DNA of 64,000 nt from Jiangella alkaliphila (GTDB lineage Bacteria > Actinomycetota > Actinomycetes > Jiangellales > Jiangellaceae), in assembly GCF_900105925.1 (NCBI RefSeq), contig NZ_LT629791.1, forward strand, positions 4,682,001 to 4,746,000, read 5' to 3'. The position numbers and the translations under genes are program-made. Below, in pieces: positions 1 to 8,599 of this stretch. The notes beneath the pieces were generated by a model, which saw only the letters and a list, made by a program, of their open reading frames with translations, had not been told where the DNA came from and searched no databases. The stretch's first letter is position 1, and the number at the start of each line of letters is the position of its first letter.

Positions 1-2
1 AG

Positions 3-1232
3 GGCACCGCCACACCCGACGACGCGCCCACCATCACCACCGGCCAGTACCTCGACACCTTCCCGGCGGAGGGCGGGCTCTGGTACCGGGTCGAACGGAC
101 GGCTCCGAACAGCACCATCCACGTCGGCGTCACCCACCGGAGCATCGCCTTCGGCAGCATGGGCGACTGGGTCAGCGTGAGCACCCATCACCCTGGCGAC
201 GATCCCGGCTCATTGGGCCTGTGCAGCGAGGGCTCGTCGTTCCCGTTGGGCACGCTCGGCTACACGTCGGCGACGAGCTGGGTCGAGAACGCGGACAACC
301 CCTGCAACACCGCCGACGTCCTCTACGTCGAGGTCGCGCCGCTGAAGGGCGACCTGTCCGCCGAGCCGGTCGAGATCGTCGTCTACGAGGAGCCGCCGCT
401 GGCCGACCCGTCCGGCGGCGACCTCTTCCCCCGGCCCCAGGAGCCGGCCTGGACTCCGATCGAGCCGGGCGAAGCCGTGACCGACGTGGTGCCAGGCACG
501 TCCCTCTCCAACGCGCCGGTGGTGTCCGACGGCACCTACGCCTTCGACATCAACCTGGGCGAGACGCAGGTGGTCGCGATTCCGCTCGACTGGGGCCAGA
601 ACCTGCAGGCGCAGTTCGACAGCGCGCTGCCGACCGGCGAGGGCCTGGCCACCCACGGACCCACGGTCCAGATCTCCGGCCCGGTCCGGGACTACGCCAT
701 GGTGGACTTCCTCGCCAGAGAGCCCGAGAACTGGACGGGCGGAGTGTGGGGCGCGTTCCCCGAAGGCACGACGTCCTACGCCATCGGCGCCCAGTCCCAG
801 ACCGTCGGCTACCTCAACCGCAACGGCGGCGCCGGTGCGAGCATCCCCGGACTGCGCTACGTCCAGGTCTCCTTCGACACGTCGGGCGACCCGTTGCCGT
901 ACACCCTGACCCTCAAGACCAACGGCACGGCCGGCGAAGGCGCACCGGAGTACGCCGACGTCGACGGCCTCCCTCCCCCGTCGGCGGACTCGGCGCTGAT
1001 CGACGGGTCCGGCGGCGGCTCCGGCGACTCGGGTGACCAGCCGAGCGGGGACGCCACGCCGGGCGACGAGCCGAGCTCCGGTGACGAGGCGACCCAGAAC
1101 CAGGCCCTGACCAGCGAGGACGACGGGTCCGGCCTGCCGTGGTTGCCGGTCGGGCTGGGCGCCGCCGGGCTGCTGGCGCTGGGTGGAGCGGGCTGGCTGG
1201 TGCGCCGGAACCGGGCTACGCCAACGCCGTGA
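3..1232 (+). CDS. Secreted, C-terminally membrane-anchored protein, 5' end outside window
   Basis: The reading frame is open from the first bases, so the real start lies upstream. An internal ATG at 159 follows more than 50 in-frame codons and is not credible as the start. The visible part is a beta-rich, apparently extracellular region, then a Gly/Ser/Asp-rich low-complexity linker (about 1000-1120), then one hydrophobic segment followed by a short Arg-rich tail (WLVRRNR), the usual layout of a type I membrane anchor. The 3' end overlaps the convergent kinase gene by 17 bp. I do not recognise a family. The domain order suggests a surface protein presenting an N-terminal domain outside the cell. 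Confidence 0.7.
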   Translation, partial: GTATPDDAPTITTGQYLDTFPAEGGLWYRVERTAPNSTIHVGVTHRSIAFGSMGDWVSVSTHHPGDDPGSLGLCSEGSSFPLGTLGYTSATSWVENADNPCNTADVLYVEVAPLKGDLSAEPVEIVVYEEPPLADPSGGDLFPRPQEPAWTPIEPGEAVTDVVPGTSLSNAPVVSDGTYAFDINLGETQVVAIPLDWGQNLQAQFDSALPTGEGLATHGPTVQISGPVRDYAMVDFLAREPENWTGGVWGAFPEGTTSYAIGAQSQTVGYLNRNGGAGASIPGLRYVQVSFDTSGDPLPYTLTLKTNGTAGEGAPEYADVDGLPPPSADSALIDGSGGGSGDSGDQPSGDATPGDEPSSGDEATQNQALTSEDDGSGLPWLPVGLGAAGLLALGGAGWLVRRNRATPTP

Positions 1233-2451
1233 CCACGGCCGCGACCAGCAGGCCGACCCCGACCACGGCGAGCGCCACCGCCGGCCACGGCACCCGACGG
1301 GCCGAGCCGCGCGCCGTGGCCGGTGGCGGGGACGCGGACGTGGGCGTCTTCGTGGCCTGCTGGAGCTCTGCCATCGGAAGCGAGGGCAGAGCACCATCGC
1401 GCGATGGAGGTCTGCCCTCGGATCCGATGGCAGAGCTCGACGGGGGCGAGACGCCGGTGGTCGGTGAGACGTCAGGGGTGGGCGAGGTGCTCGGGTCCGG
1501 GAGCGTCGGGTCCGGCGCCGGTGTGGTGGGGGCGTCGGACGTCTGAGCGGGGGCCGCGGCGGGCGGGGCCGGGACGGCAGTCGGGGCGGCGGGCGCAGTA
1601 GGGGGCGCGGTGGGGACCGGTCCGCCGGGACCCCAGCCGGCCGGCCAGGGCGGCAGCTGGTCGAAGACCTCGACCGGCTCGGCGTCCGGCCCGGGCGGCG
1701 AGACCGGCACGGCCGTCAGCGCCGCCCGCGCCTCCGCCGCGGTCGGGAACCGGGCGTCCGGGTCGGCCGCCACCAGGCGCCCGATCACGCCGGCCAGCGG
1801 CCCGGCAGGCACCGCCGCCGACGCCGCGTCGCCCGGACGCCGGCCGGTGAGCAGCTCGATCAGCACGACCCCGGCGGCGTAGAGGTCCTGGCGCGGGTCG
1901 GGGTCGGCGCCGCGGCGGGCCTCCGGGGACGAGTAGCCGGGCGTGTGCACGACCTCGGTCGTCCGGGTCAGCCGCGGCTCGTCGATGCCGGCGGCGATGC
2001 CGAAGTCGGACAGCCGCAGCACGGGCCGGCCCACGCCGGTCGCCTCGAGCAGCAGGTTGGACGGCTTGACGTCGCGGTGGACGATCCCGGCGGCATGCAC
2101 CGCGGCCAGCGCGTCGAGCAGCTGGCCGCCGAGCGTGGCCGCCCACCACTCCCCCAGCGCGCCGTGGTCGGCGAGGAGGACGGCGACCGACCCGCCGGCG
2201 ACGATCGGCATGACGAACAGGACGCGGCCGTCGTCGGCCCACCAGCTGGCCGGGGCGACGACGTGCGGGTGGTCGACCCGGGTCGAGGACTCGCGGACGA
2301 AGCGCAGCAGCGCCGCGCCGTCGGACTGCCGCTGCAGCTTGGCGGCCCGGAACGCGCGTTCGCGCAGGTCCCAGACCCGCCAGACGTCGCCCATGCCGCC
2401 GCGGCCGAGGATGTCGACCAGCTCGTAGCGACCCGCAAAGACCTCTCCCAC
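1216..2451 (-). CDS. Membrane-anchored Ser/Thr protein kinase (PknB-like)
   Basis: 411 aa. An N-terminal Hanks-type kinase domain shows the Gly loop GRGGMGDV (16-23), ATP-binding Lys 38, catalytic HRDVKPSN (from 125) and DFG (149-151), so it should be active. Residues about 260-385 form a Pro/Ala/Thr-rich linker and residues about 390-410 a single membrane helix at the extreme C terminus. There is no extracellular sensor domain such as PASTA, so the kinase faces the cytoplasm. The start is GTG at 2451, 8 nt after AGGG. A 76-bp palindrome (1363-1438) is translated as part of the linker. The gene converges on the anchored protein at the left edge, and the two may be linked functionally, but nothing else shows that. 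Confidence 0.93.
   Translation of the reverse strand: MGEVFAGRYELVDILGRGGMGDVWRVWDLRERAFRAAKLQRQSDGAALLRFVRESSTRVDHPHVVAPASWWADDGRVLFVMPIVAGGSVAVLLADHGALGEWWAATLGGQLLDALAAVHAAGIVHRDVKPSNLLLEATGVGRPVLRLSDFGIAAGIDEPRLTRTTEVVHTPGYSSPEARRGADPDPRQDLYAAGVVLIELLTGRRPGDAASAAVPAGPLAGVIGRLVAADPDARFPTAAEARAALTAVPVSPPGPDAEPVEVFDQLPPWPAGWGPGGPVPTAPPTAPAAPTAVPAPPAAAPAQTSDAPTTPAPDPTLPDPSTSPTPDVSPTTGVSPPSSSAIGSEGRPPSRDGALPSLPMAELQQATKTPTSASPPPATARGSARRVPWPAVALAVVGVGLLVAAVVTALA
1363..1438. repeat. 76-bp near-perfect palindrome inside the kinase gene
   Basis: The outer arms GAGCTCTGCCATCGGA (1363-1378) and its exact complement (1423-1438) enclose inner arms CGAGGGCAGA (1381-1390) / TCTGCCCTCG (1411-1420) and CCATCGC|GCGATGG at the centre (1400/1401). 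Only four of the 38 pairs mismatch. It is read through in frame in the kinase linker, where insertions are harmless, which suggests a small mobile palindrome that landed in coding sequence. Confidence 0.8.
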
Positions 2452-2472
2452 GCATCGAACCCTAGCGACAAC

Positions 2473-3915
2473 TCAGCTCTGCTGCTCCTCGTCGCGGCCC
2501 TCCGACCAGAGCGTGTGGAAGACGCCGTCGCGGTCGGTGCGGTGGTAGGTGTGGGCGCCGAAGAAGTCGCGCTGGCCCTGGGTCAGCGCGGCCGGCAGCC
2601 GCGGCGCCCGGAGCGCGTCGTAGTACGACAGCGCCGTCGCGAAGCCGGGCACCGGGATGCCCAGCCGCGTCGCCGTGGCCACGACGTTCCGCCACGCGTC
2701 CTGCGCCGCGCCCAACTCGCCCGCGAACTGCTCATCGGCCAGCAGGCTGGGCAGCGCCGCGTCCTTCGCGTACGCCGCGGTGATGCGGTCGAGGAACGCC
2801 GCCCGGATGATGCAGCCGCCGCGCCAGATGCCGGCGATGGCGCCGAGGTCCAGCGTCCACGAGTACTCCGCGCCCGCCGCCTGCAGCTGGTGGAAGCCCT
2901 GCGTGTACGACACCACCTTCGACGCGTACAGCGCCTCCTCGACCTGCGCGGCGAACCGCTCCGCCTCGTCCGCGGGCAGCGGTGACGGCGTGGGCCCGGC
3001 CAGCCCGCGGCCGACGGCCCGGAGATCGGCGTGGCCGGACAGCGACCGTGCGAACACCGCCTCGGCGATGCCGCTGACCGGGACGCCGAGGTCGAGCGCG
3101 ATCTGCACCGTCCACCGCCCGGTGCCCTTCTGCTCGGCCTGGTCGAGGACGACGTCGACGAACGGCTTGCCGGTGGCGGCGTCGACGTGCGCCAGCACCT
3201 CGGCGGTGATCTCGATCAGGTAGGAGTCCAGCCGGCCGGCGTTCCAGCCGCGGAACACCTCGGCGATGCGCGCGGGCTCGTAGCCGGCGCCGTGCCGAAG
3301 CAGGTCGTACGCCTCGGCGATGAGCTGCATGTCGGCGTACTCGATGCCGTTGTGCACCATCTTGACGAAGTGCCCGGCGCCGTCGGCCCCGATGTGCGTG
3401 CAGCACGGCGACCCGTCGTCGGCCTTCGCGGCGATGGTCTCGAGCATCGGGCCGAGCGACGCGTACGACTCCACCGAGCCGCCGGGCATGATGCTCGGGC
3501 CGTTCAGCGCGCCCTCCTCACCACCGGAGACGCCGGTGCCGACGAAGTGCAGCCCGCGCTCGCGCAGCGCCGCCTCGCGCCGCCGGGTGTCGGCGAAGTG
3601 CGCGTTGCCGCCGTCGACGATCATGTCGCCGGGCTCGAGCAGCGGCGCGAACTCGTCGATGACGGCGTCGGTCGGCCCGCCCGCCTTGACCATGATCACC
3701 AGGCGGCGCGGCCGCTCCAGCGCGGCGACGAACTCCTCGGCGGTCTCGGCCGGGACGAACGTGCCCTCGTCGCCGAACTGCTCGACCAGCTCGCGGGTGC
3801 GGCTCGCCGTGCGGTTGTGCAACGCGACCGTGTAGCCGTGACGTGCGAAGTTGCGGGCGAGGTTGCGGCCCATGACCGCGAGCCCGGTGACGCCGATCTG
3901 TGCCGTTCCAGCCAT
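2473..3915 (-). CDS. gnd: 6-phosphogluconate dehydrogenase, decarboxylating
   Basis: 480 aa with the ATG at 3915, the usual length of the long homodimeric type. It oxidises and decarboxylates 6-phosphogluconate to ribulose 5-phosphate with NADP(+) in the oxidative pentose phosphate pathway. The Rossmann motif GVTGLAVMGRNLARN lies near the N terminus, the substrate signature GVSGGEEGA follows, and the all-helical C-terminal half contains SGIWRGGCIIR-type sequence. The frame is open 30 codons further upstream, but GGACAGGAG 8-11 nt before ATG 3915 and the start of homology fix the shorter form. A pair of 16-bp palindromes lies 85-124 bp upstream. Confidence 0.95.
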   Translation of the reverse strand: MAGTAQIGVTGLAVMGRNLARNFARHGYTVALHNRTASRTRELVEQFGDEGTFVPAETAEEFVAALERPRRLVIMVKAGGPTDAVIDEFAPLLEPGDMIVDGGNAHFADTRRREAALRERGLHFVGTGVSGGEEGALNGPSIMPGGSVESYASLGPMLETIAAKADDGSPCCTHIGADGAGHFVKMVHNGIEYADMQLIAEAYDLLRHGAGYEPARIAEVFRGWNAGRLDSYLIEITAEVLAHVDAATGKPFVDVVLDQAEQKGTGRWTVQIALDLGVPVSGIAEAVFARSLSGHADLRAVGRGLAGPTPSPLPADEAERFAAQVEEALYASKVVSYTQGFHQLQAAGAEYSWTLDLGAIAGIWRGGCIIRAAFLDRITAAYAKDAALPSLLADEQFAGELGAAQDAWRNVVATATRLGIPVPGFATALSYYDALRAPRLPAALTQGQRDFFGAHTYHRTDRDGVFHTLWSEGRDEEQQS

Positions 3916-3999
3916 CTGTGCCTGCTCCTGTCCCGAGGTGCCCTCACGCGGCCGAGCCGCAACTACGCACAGTATGCCGAGCCGGCCGACGGCCAGACC

Positions 4000-4038
4000 T
4001 GTCACCCGGGTGACATCAAGGACGTCACTCGGGTGACA
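4000..4038. promoter_or_regulatory. Two tandem 16-bp palindromes upstream of gnd
   Basis: TGTCACCCGGGTGACA (4000-4015) is a perfect palindrome. CGTCACTCGGGTGACA (4023-4038) is a second, slightly degenerate copy whose first bases overlap the TetR stop codon. The start-to-start distance of 23 bp is about two helical turns, as expected for cooperative dimers of a DNA-binding protein. The binder is unknown. Upstream position relative to gnd suggests control of that gene. Confidence 0.6.
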
Positions 4039-4807
4039 TCGCGTCCTGACGCCGCTCGACGTACCGGGCGATGCCGTCGAGAACGAGATCGAGGCCGAAC
4101 CGGAAGTCGTCGCCCAGCCACTCGTCGTCGGGCTCGGCGTAGCCGTCGAACGCGTCCTGGGTGACGATGCGGGCCAGCGTCGGGTGCTCGTCGGGGTTCA
4201 CGAACGTCGTCAGCATGCGGCCGTAGGCCTGGTCCCACACGGCCTGCGAGGTGCCGGTGCGCTTCTCGACGTCGGCGAGGGTGGTGGCCAGCTGCGCGTG
4301 CCCGCGCACGTAGCCGCTGAGCACCACGAGGATCCCGAGCATCTCTCCCCCGCTGAGCCCGGTGTCGTCGAGCGCGGCCAGCCCCTGCTCCATGCGCTTG
4401 ATCTGGTTGGGGCCCATCGGCGGCGAGTTCAGCGGGACGTCGAGGGCCCAGCGCCGGCGCCGGTAGAGGTCGACGGTGTCGGTGGCCCACCAGCGCAGCT
4501 TGTCGCGCCACTCGGTGAGGCCGGCCGGCAGATCGGCGACGTGCATGGCGTGCTCGACCATGAGGTCGAGCAGGTCGGTCTTGCTGGGCACGTACCGGTA
4601 CAGCGACATCGTCGTGTATCCGAGGTCGTCGGCCACCCGGCGCATGGACACCGCGGCCACCCCCTCCGCGTCGGCGATGGCGATGGCGGCGTCGACGATC
4701 TGCCGCACCGACAGCGCGGGCTTGGGCCCGCGGGTCGGCGGCGCCTGCACGTCCCACAGCAGGTCGAGCGTGCGGTTCGGATCGGCCTGACGCGGGTCGG
4801 TGGCCAT
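4025..4807 (-). CDS. TetR/AcrR-family transcriptional regulator
   Basis: 260 aa from ATG 4807. Its N-terminal helix-turn-helix (about residues 30-75) carries the typical run RRVADDLGYTTMSLYRYVPS followed by KTDLLDLMVEHA. The C-terminal half resembles the TetR_C ligand domain found with drug exporters. It is divergent from an ABC exporter, 114 bp away, which is the classic arrangement for a repressor of that exporter and of itself. The same open frame continues far upstream across the exporter, but only the ATG at 4807 matches the family length. Confidence 0.9.
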   Translation of the reverse strand: MATDPRQADPNRTLDLLWDVQAPPTRGPKPALSVRQIVDAAIAIADAEGVAAVSMRRVADDLGYTTMSLYRYVPSKTDLLDLMVEHAMHVADLPAGLTEWRDKLRWWATDTVDLYRRRRWALDVPLNSPPMGPNQIKRMEQGLAALDDTGLSGGEMLGILVVLSGYVRGHAQLATTLADVEKRTGTSQAVWDQAYGRMLTTFVNPDEHPTLARIVTQDAFDGYAEPDDEWLGDDFRFGLDLVLDGIARYVERRQDAMSPE

Positions 4808-4895
4808 GCTCCCCCTTCGGGTGAGGTCTCGGTGAGGTCGGTCGCTTGACGCCCATCCTAGAACTGTGTACAACATAAACCAAGCACTATACGCA

Positions 4896-4908
4896 ATAAA
4901 CAGTTTAT
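4896..4908. promoter_or_regulatory. Probable TetR operator ATAAAC-A-GTTTAT
   Basis: This perfect 13-bp palindrome lies in an unusually AT-rich 50-bp stretch between the divergent regulator and exporter genes, directly before the exporter's GGAGG. A further ATAAAC half site is at 4875-4880 and a TGTACA at 4867-4872. Position and symmetry suggest the operator of the adjacent TetR protein. Confidence 0.5.
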
Positions 4909-4921
4909 CTGGAGGATGGTT

Positions 4922-5893
4922 GTGACCACGAGCGACGCGGCGATCGCCGCCGAAGGGCTGCGCAAGCAGTACGGCAGCAGCTACGCACTGGACGGCCTGG
5001 ACCTGACGGTTGAGCGTGGGGTCGTGCACGGGCTGCTGGGCCCGAACGGCGCCGGCAAGACCACCGCCGTCCGCATCCTGTCCACGCTGCTGCGCTTCGA
5101 CGGCGGCAGCGCGCGGGTCGCGGGCCACGACGTCGTCACCGAGGCCGACGAGGTGCGCCGCCGCATCGGCCTCACCGGCCAGTACGCCGCGGTGGATGAG
5201 ACGCTGTCCGGCCGGCAGAACCTGGTGATGTTCGGCCGGCTCTACCACCTGGGCGCGCGGCAGGCGAAGCGGCGGGCGGACGAGCTGCTCGAGCAGTTCG
5301 ACCTCACCGACGCCGCCGACCGGTCCGGACGGACGTACTCCGGGGGCATGCGGCGCCGGCTCGACCTCGCGGCCAGCCTGATCCTGGCGCCTGAGGTGCT
5401 GTTCCTCGACGAGCCGACGACCGGTCTGGACCCGCGCAGCCGCAACGACGTGTGGGCCGCGATCCGCTCGCTGGTGGCCGGCGGCACGACGGTCCTGCTC
5501 ACCACGCAGTACCTGGAGGAGGCCGACCAGCTGGCCGGCCGGATCTCCGTCATCGACGCCGGCCGCGTCGTCGCCGAGGGCACGTCCGACCAGCTCAAGG
5601 CGCTCATCGGCGGCGACCGCATCGAGGTCGTCGTGCACGACGCCGCCCAGCTGGGCGCCGCCGCCGCCGTCGTCGCCCGTATCGGCACCGCCGAGCCCGA
5701 GCTCGACGCCGACACCCGCCGGGTCAGCGCACCCGTCGCCGATCGCATGGCCGCACTCACCGACACCGTTCGCGAGCTCCAGGCCGCCGGCGTCGTCGCC
5801 GAGGACATCGGCCTGCGCCGGCCCACCCTCGACGAAGCCTTCCTGCACCTGACCGGCCATCAGGCCGCCACGAACGAGGAGACCGCCGCATGA
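4922..5893 (+). CDS. ABC exporter ATP-binding protein, DrrA type
   Basis: 323 aa. It has Walker A GPNGAGKTT, signature YSGGMRRRLDLA, Walker B VLFLDEPT and a TTQYLEEAD switch region with Gln in the usual His position, the form common in daunorubicin-type DrrA proteins. The C-terminal extension after the nucleotide-binding domain is also typical. GTG 4922 is chosen because GGAGG (4911-4915) is 6 nt before it, whereas the in-frame ATG at 4916 abuts the Shine-Dalgarno sequence. The stop overlaps the permease start as ATGA. It presumably exports a hydrophobic or amphipathic compound; the substrate is unknown. Confidence 0.93.
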   Translation: MTTSDAAIAAEGLRKQYGSSYALDGLDLTVERGVVHGLLGPNGAGKTTAVRILSTLLRFDGGSARVAGHDVVTEADEVRRRIGLTGQYAAVDETLSGRQNLVMFGRLYHLGARQAKRRADELLEQFDLTDAADRSGRTYSGGMRRRLDLAASLILAPEVLFLDEPTTGLDPRSRNDVWAAIRSLVAGGTTVLLTTQYLEEADQLAGRISVIDAGRVVAEGTSDQLKALIGGDRIEVVVHDAAQLGAAAAVVARIGTAEPELDADTRRVSAPVADRMAALTDTVRELQAAGVVAEDIGLRRPTLDEAFLHLTGHQAATNEETAA

Positions 5894-6744
5894 GCATCGC
5901 ACTGCAGCCGACCCCGGCCGTCGTCGCTCCCCCGCCGGCCCGCACACCGCTCGGCCGGCTGCGCTGGGCCGCTGCCGACGGCTGGACGATGACGAAGCGC
6001 AACATGGCGCACGTCGTCCGGGCGCCCGAAGAGGTCGTCATCTACTTCAGCCTGCCGATCATGTTCGTGCTGGTCTTCGGCTACGTGTTCGGCAGCGGCA
6101 TGGGGCTGCCCGGCGGCGGCAACTACCGCGAGTTCCTGCTCCCGGGCGTGTTCGCGATGACCATGCTGTACGGCCTGGGGGCCACCGCCACGGGCATCGC
6201 GTTCGACGTCGACCGCGGCGTGGTCGACCGGTTCCGGTCCATGCCGATGGCGCGGTCGGCCCTGGTCGTGGGCCGCAGCGGGGCCGACCTCATCCGCGCC
6301 GTCCTGGAGATGACGACGCTGGTGGTGTGCGGCCTGCTGGTCGGCTGGCAGTGGCGCAACGGCATCGGCGACGCCCTCGCCGCGGTCGGGCTGATCCTGC
6401 TGCTGCGCTTCGCGATCACCTGGATCGGCATCTACCTCGGCCTGGTCGTGCCGAACCCCGACACCGTCGGCGTCATCGTCTTCCCGGCCGCGTTCCCGCT
6501 GACCGCGCTGTCCAACGTGTTCGTCGCGCCGGAGCTGATGCCGGGCTGGCTGGGCGCGGTGTCGGAGTGGAACCCGCTCTCGTCGACGGTGGCCGCGTCG
6601 CGCGAGCTGTTCGGCAACCCCGGCCTCGGCGGCGACTCGTGGGCCGCCCAGCACAGCCTGCTGCTGGCGGTCGGCTGGCCGCTGCTCATCCTGGCGATCT
6701 TCGTCCCGCTGTCGATCCGCCGGTACCAGAAGCTGAGTCGCTGA
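5890..6744 (+). CDS. ABC-2 type exporter permease, DrrB type
   Basis: 284 aa. The ATG at 5890 overlaps the stop of the ATPase gene (ATGA), so the pair is co-translated. After a cytoplasmic N terminus of about 50 residues there are six predicted membrane segments, with the ABC-2 features VFGYVFGSGMGLP and FPLTALSNVFVAPELMPGW near the last helices. It forms the membrane half of the exporter with the preceding ATPase. Control is most likely by the divergent TetR protein. Confidence 0.92.
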   Translation: MSIALQPTPAVVAPPPARTPLGRLRWAAADGWTMTKRNMAHVVRAPEEVVIYFSLPIMFVLVFGYVFGSGMGLPGGGNYREFLLPGVFAMTMLYGLGATATGIAFDVDRGVVDRFRSMPMARSALVVGRSGADLIRAVLEMTTLVVCGLLVGWQWRNGIGDALAAVGLILLLRFAITWIGIYLGLVVPNPDTVGVIVFPAAFPLTALSNVFVAPELMPGWLGAVSEWNPLSSTVAASRELFGNPGLGGDSWAAQHSLLLAVGWPLLILAIFVPLSIRRYQKLSR

Positions 6745-6847
6745 CGCGGTGGCGAATTCAGCTGTGACACGTGTGACGCACAATTAGCTGAGTCTCATTG
6801 CTCCCGGTTAGTCTGCAATCCCACCGACCCGCCCGGAGCCGCCATCC

Positions 6848-8515
6848 ATGCCAGGACGCCACGCCTCGCACCGGCCTGCCGCGCCGTCGCCCTGGCCGCG
6901 ACGGCTCGGCCTGTCCGTCATGGCCGTCGCGCTGATCGGCGCGGCCGGACTCGGCGTCGCCTCCGTGCTGGACACCGCCGACGGCGAGTGTGACGGGCCG
7001 CTGCCGGTCACCGTCGCCGCCGACGCGACCATCACGCCGGTGCTGACGGAGCTGGCCACGACGTACGCCGATACCGACCCCCGCCAGGGTGACCGGTGCA
7101 TCGAGGTCGACGTCGTCGCCAGCAGCACGGCCGACGCCGTGGCGACGTTCGGCAACGCCGAGGCGCCGGACCTGTGGATCCCGAAGAGCCGCGCGTTCGG
7201 CCCGGCGCTCGACGAGGGCCTCGCCGAGCAACTGGCCAACGTCGCCTTGTCGCCGCTGGTCGTCGTCATGCCGGAGGAGGCCGCGGCGGCCGTCGGCGGC
7301 GACGAGGCGCAGATCTCCTGGGCCGCGCTGGTGCAGGGCGACGGGCCGGCCGTCATCGCCGACCCCGCCACCAACGACGAGGGCCTGGCCAGCCTGGTCG
7401 CCGTCCGCACCGCGCTGGGCGAGGAGGTCGACCGCGACCAGCTGGTCCAGGTGATGACGCAGGTCTCGCAGGCCGCTGTGCCCACCGTCGAGGACGCGTT
7501 CGCGGCGGCCGCGGAGTCGCCGGGCGCGTTCACCGCGACCGAGCAGTCCGTCGTCGCGTTCAACCGCGAGACCTCCGGGCCGCGGCTGGCCGCCCTCTAT
7601 CCGGCCGAGGGCACGTTCGGGTTCGACTACCCGGCACTCGCGGTGACCGGCGCCGAGGACGACGCCGCCGCGCGGTCGGCGGCCGCCGCGTTCGTCACGT
7701 ACCTCGGGTCGGCGGAGGCGCAGGAGACGATCCGCGAGGCCGGCTTCCGCAGCCCCGACGGCACCGCCGCGGCCGACGCCGGGGTGGTCGACGGCATTCG
7801 CCCGGCGATGCCTGAGCTGCTGCCCGCCCCCGACCCCGCCCTGGTCACCGAGCTGTCCCGGCAGTGGGCGGCGCTCGCGCTGGACATGCGCATGCTCGCC
7901 GTCATCGACGTGTCCGGGTCGATGAACGAGCAGGTCGACGGCGGCGCCACCCGCATGGAGCTGACCCGCGACGCCGCGCTCGAGGCGCTGAGCCTGTTCC
8001 CGCCGGACGCCTCGGTCGGGCTGTGGGCGTTCTCGATCCTGCAGGACCCGCCCAACGACTACGTCCAGCTGGTCGACGTCGGGCCCATGAACGAGCAGCT
8101 CGAGGACGGCACGCCGCGGCAGGAGGCGCTGGTCGCAGCCGTCGAGTCGCTGCCGTCCATCGCCGACGGCGGCACCGGCCTCTACGACACCGCGCTGGCG
8201 GCGTTCCAGGAGATGCGCAGCAGCTACCAGGCCGGCATGGTCAACTCGGTGGTGCTGCTCACCGACGGCCGCAACGAGGACGACCCCGACGGCATCGACC
8301 TCGAGACGCTGCTCACCCAGCTCACTGCGCAGTTCGACCCGGCCGCGCCGGTGCCGATCATCACCATCGGCATGGGGCCGGAGGCGGACATGGAGGCGCT
8401 GCAGCAGATCTCCGCCGCCACCGGCACGAACGCGTACCACGCCGAGGACCCCAGCGACATCCAGAGCGTGTTCATCCAGGCCATGATCGAACGGCAGTGC
8501 CGCCCGAACTGCTGA
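6848..8515 (+). CDS. Membrane-anchored solute-binding and von Willebrand factor A domain protein
   Basis: 555 aa. A signal anchor at residues about 20-42 is followed by an extracellular solute-binding-protein-like region (about 50-330) and a vWA domain (about 345-550) with a complete MIDAS start DVSGSMNEQ and the later LLTDGRNEDD strand. Two Cys pairs (near 50/80 and at the C terminus, RQCRPNC) could form disulfides. Fusion of a substrate-binding fold with a metal-dependent adhesion fold is found in actinobacteria, but I know no assigned role. It is monocistronic, with 103 bp to the exporter genes. Confidence 0.85.
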   Translation: MPGRHASHRPAAPSPWPRRLGLSVMAVALIGAAGLGVASVLDTADGECDGPLPVTVAADATITPVLTELATTYADTDPRQGDRCIEVDVVASSTADAVATFGNAEAPDLWIPKSRAFGPALDEGLAEQLANVALSPLVVVMPEEAAAAVGGDEAQISWAALVQGDGPAVIADPATNDEGLASLVAVRTALGEEVDRDQLVQVMTQVSQAAVPTVEDAFAAAAESPGAFTATEQSVVAFNRETSGPRLAALYPAEGTFGFDYPALAVTGAEDDAAARSAAAAFVTYLGSAEAQETIREAGFRSPDGTAAADAGVVDGIRPAMPELLPAPDPALVTELSRQWAALALDMRMLAVIDVSGSMNEQVDGGATRMELTRDAALEALSLFPPDASVGLWAFSILQDPPNDYVQLVDVGPMNEQLEDGTPRQEALVAAVESLPSIADGGTGLYDTALAAFQEMRSSYQAGMVNSVVLLTDGRNEDDPDGIDLETLLTQLTAQFDPAAPVPIITIGMGPEADMEALQQISAATGTNAYHAEDPSDIQSVFIQAMIERQCRPNC

Positions 8516-8599
8516 CGCACCTGTGGCGCGCCTGTCCGGTTTCGGCCCCGCCGAACTCTATGATCATGGGTCGATGGGCGCCCGAGGGAGGTGGCACCG

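Noticed and set aside
8541-8562. TTTCGG-CCCCG-CCGAAC before the deacetylase gene as an eighth operator
   Set aside because: The spacing between CGG and CCG is 5 and not 6, and the core C and G positions do not align with the seven sites.
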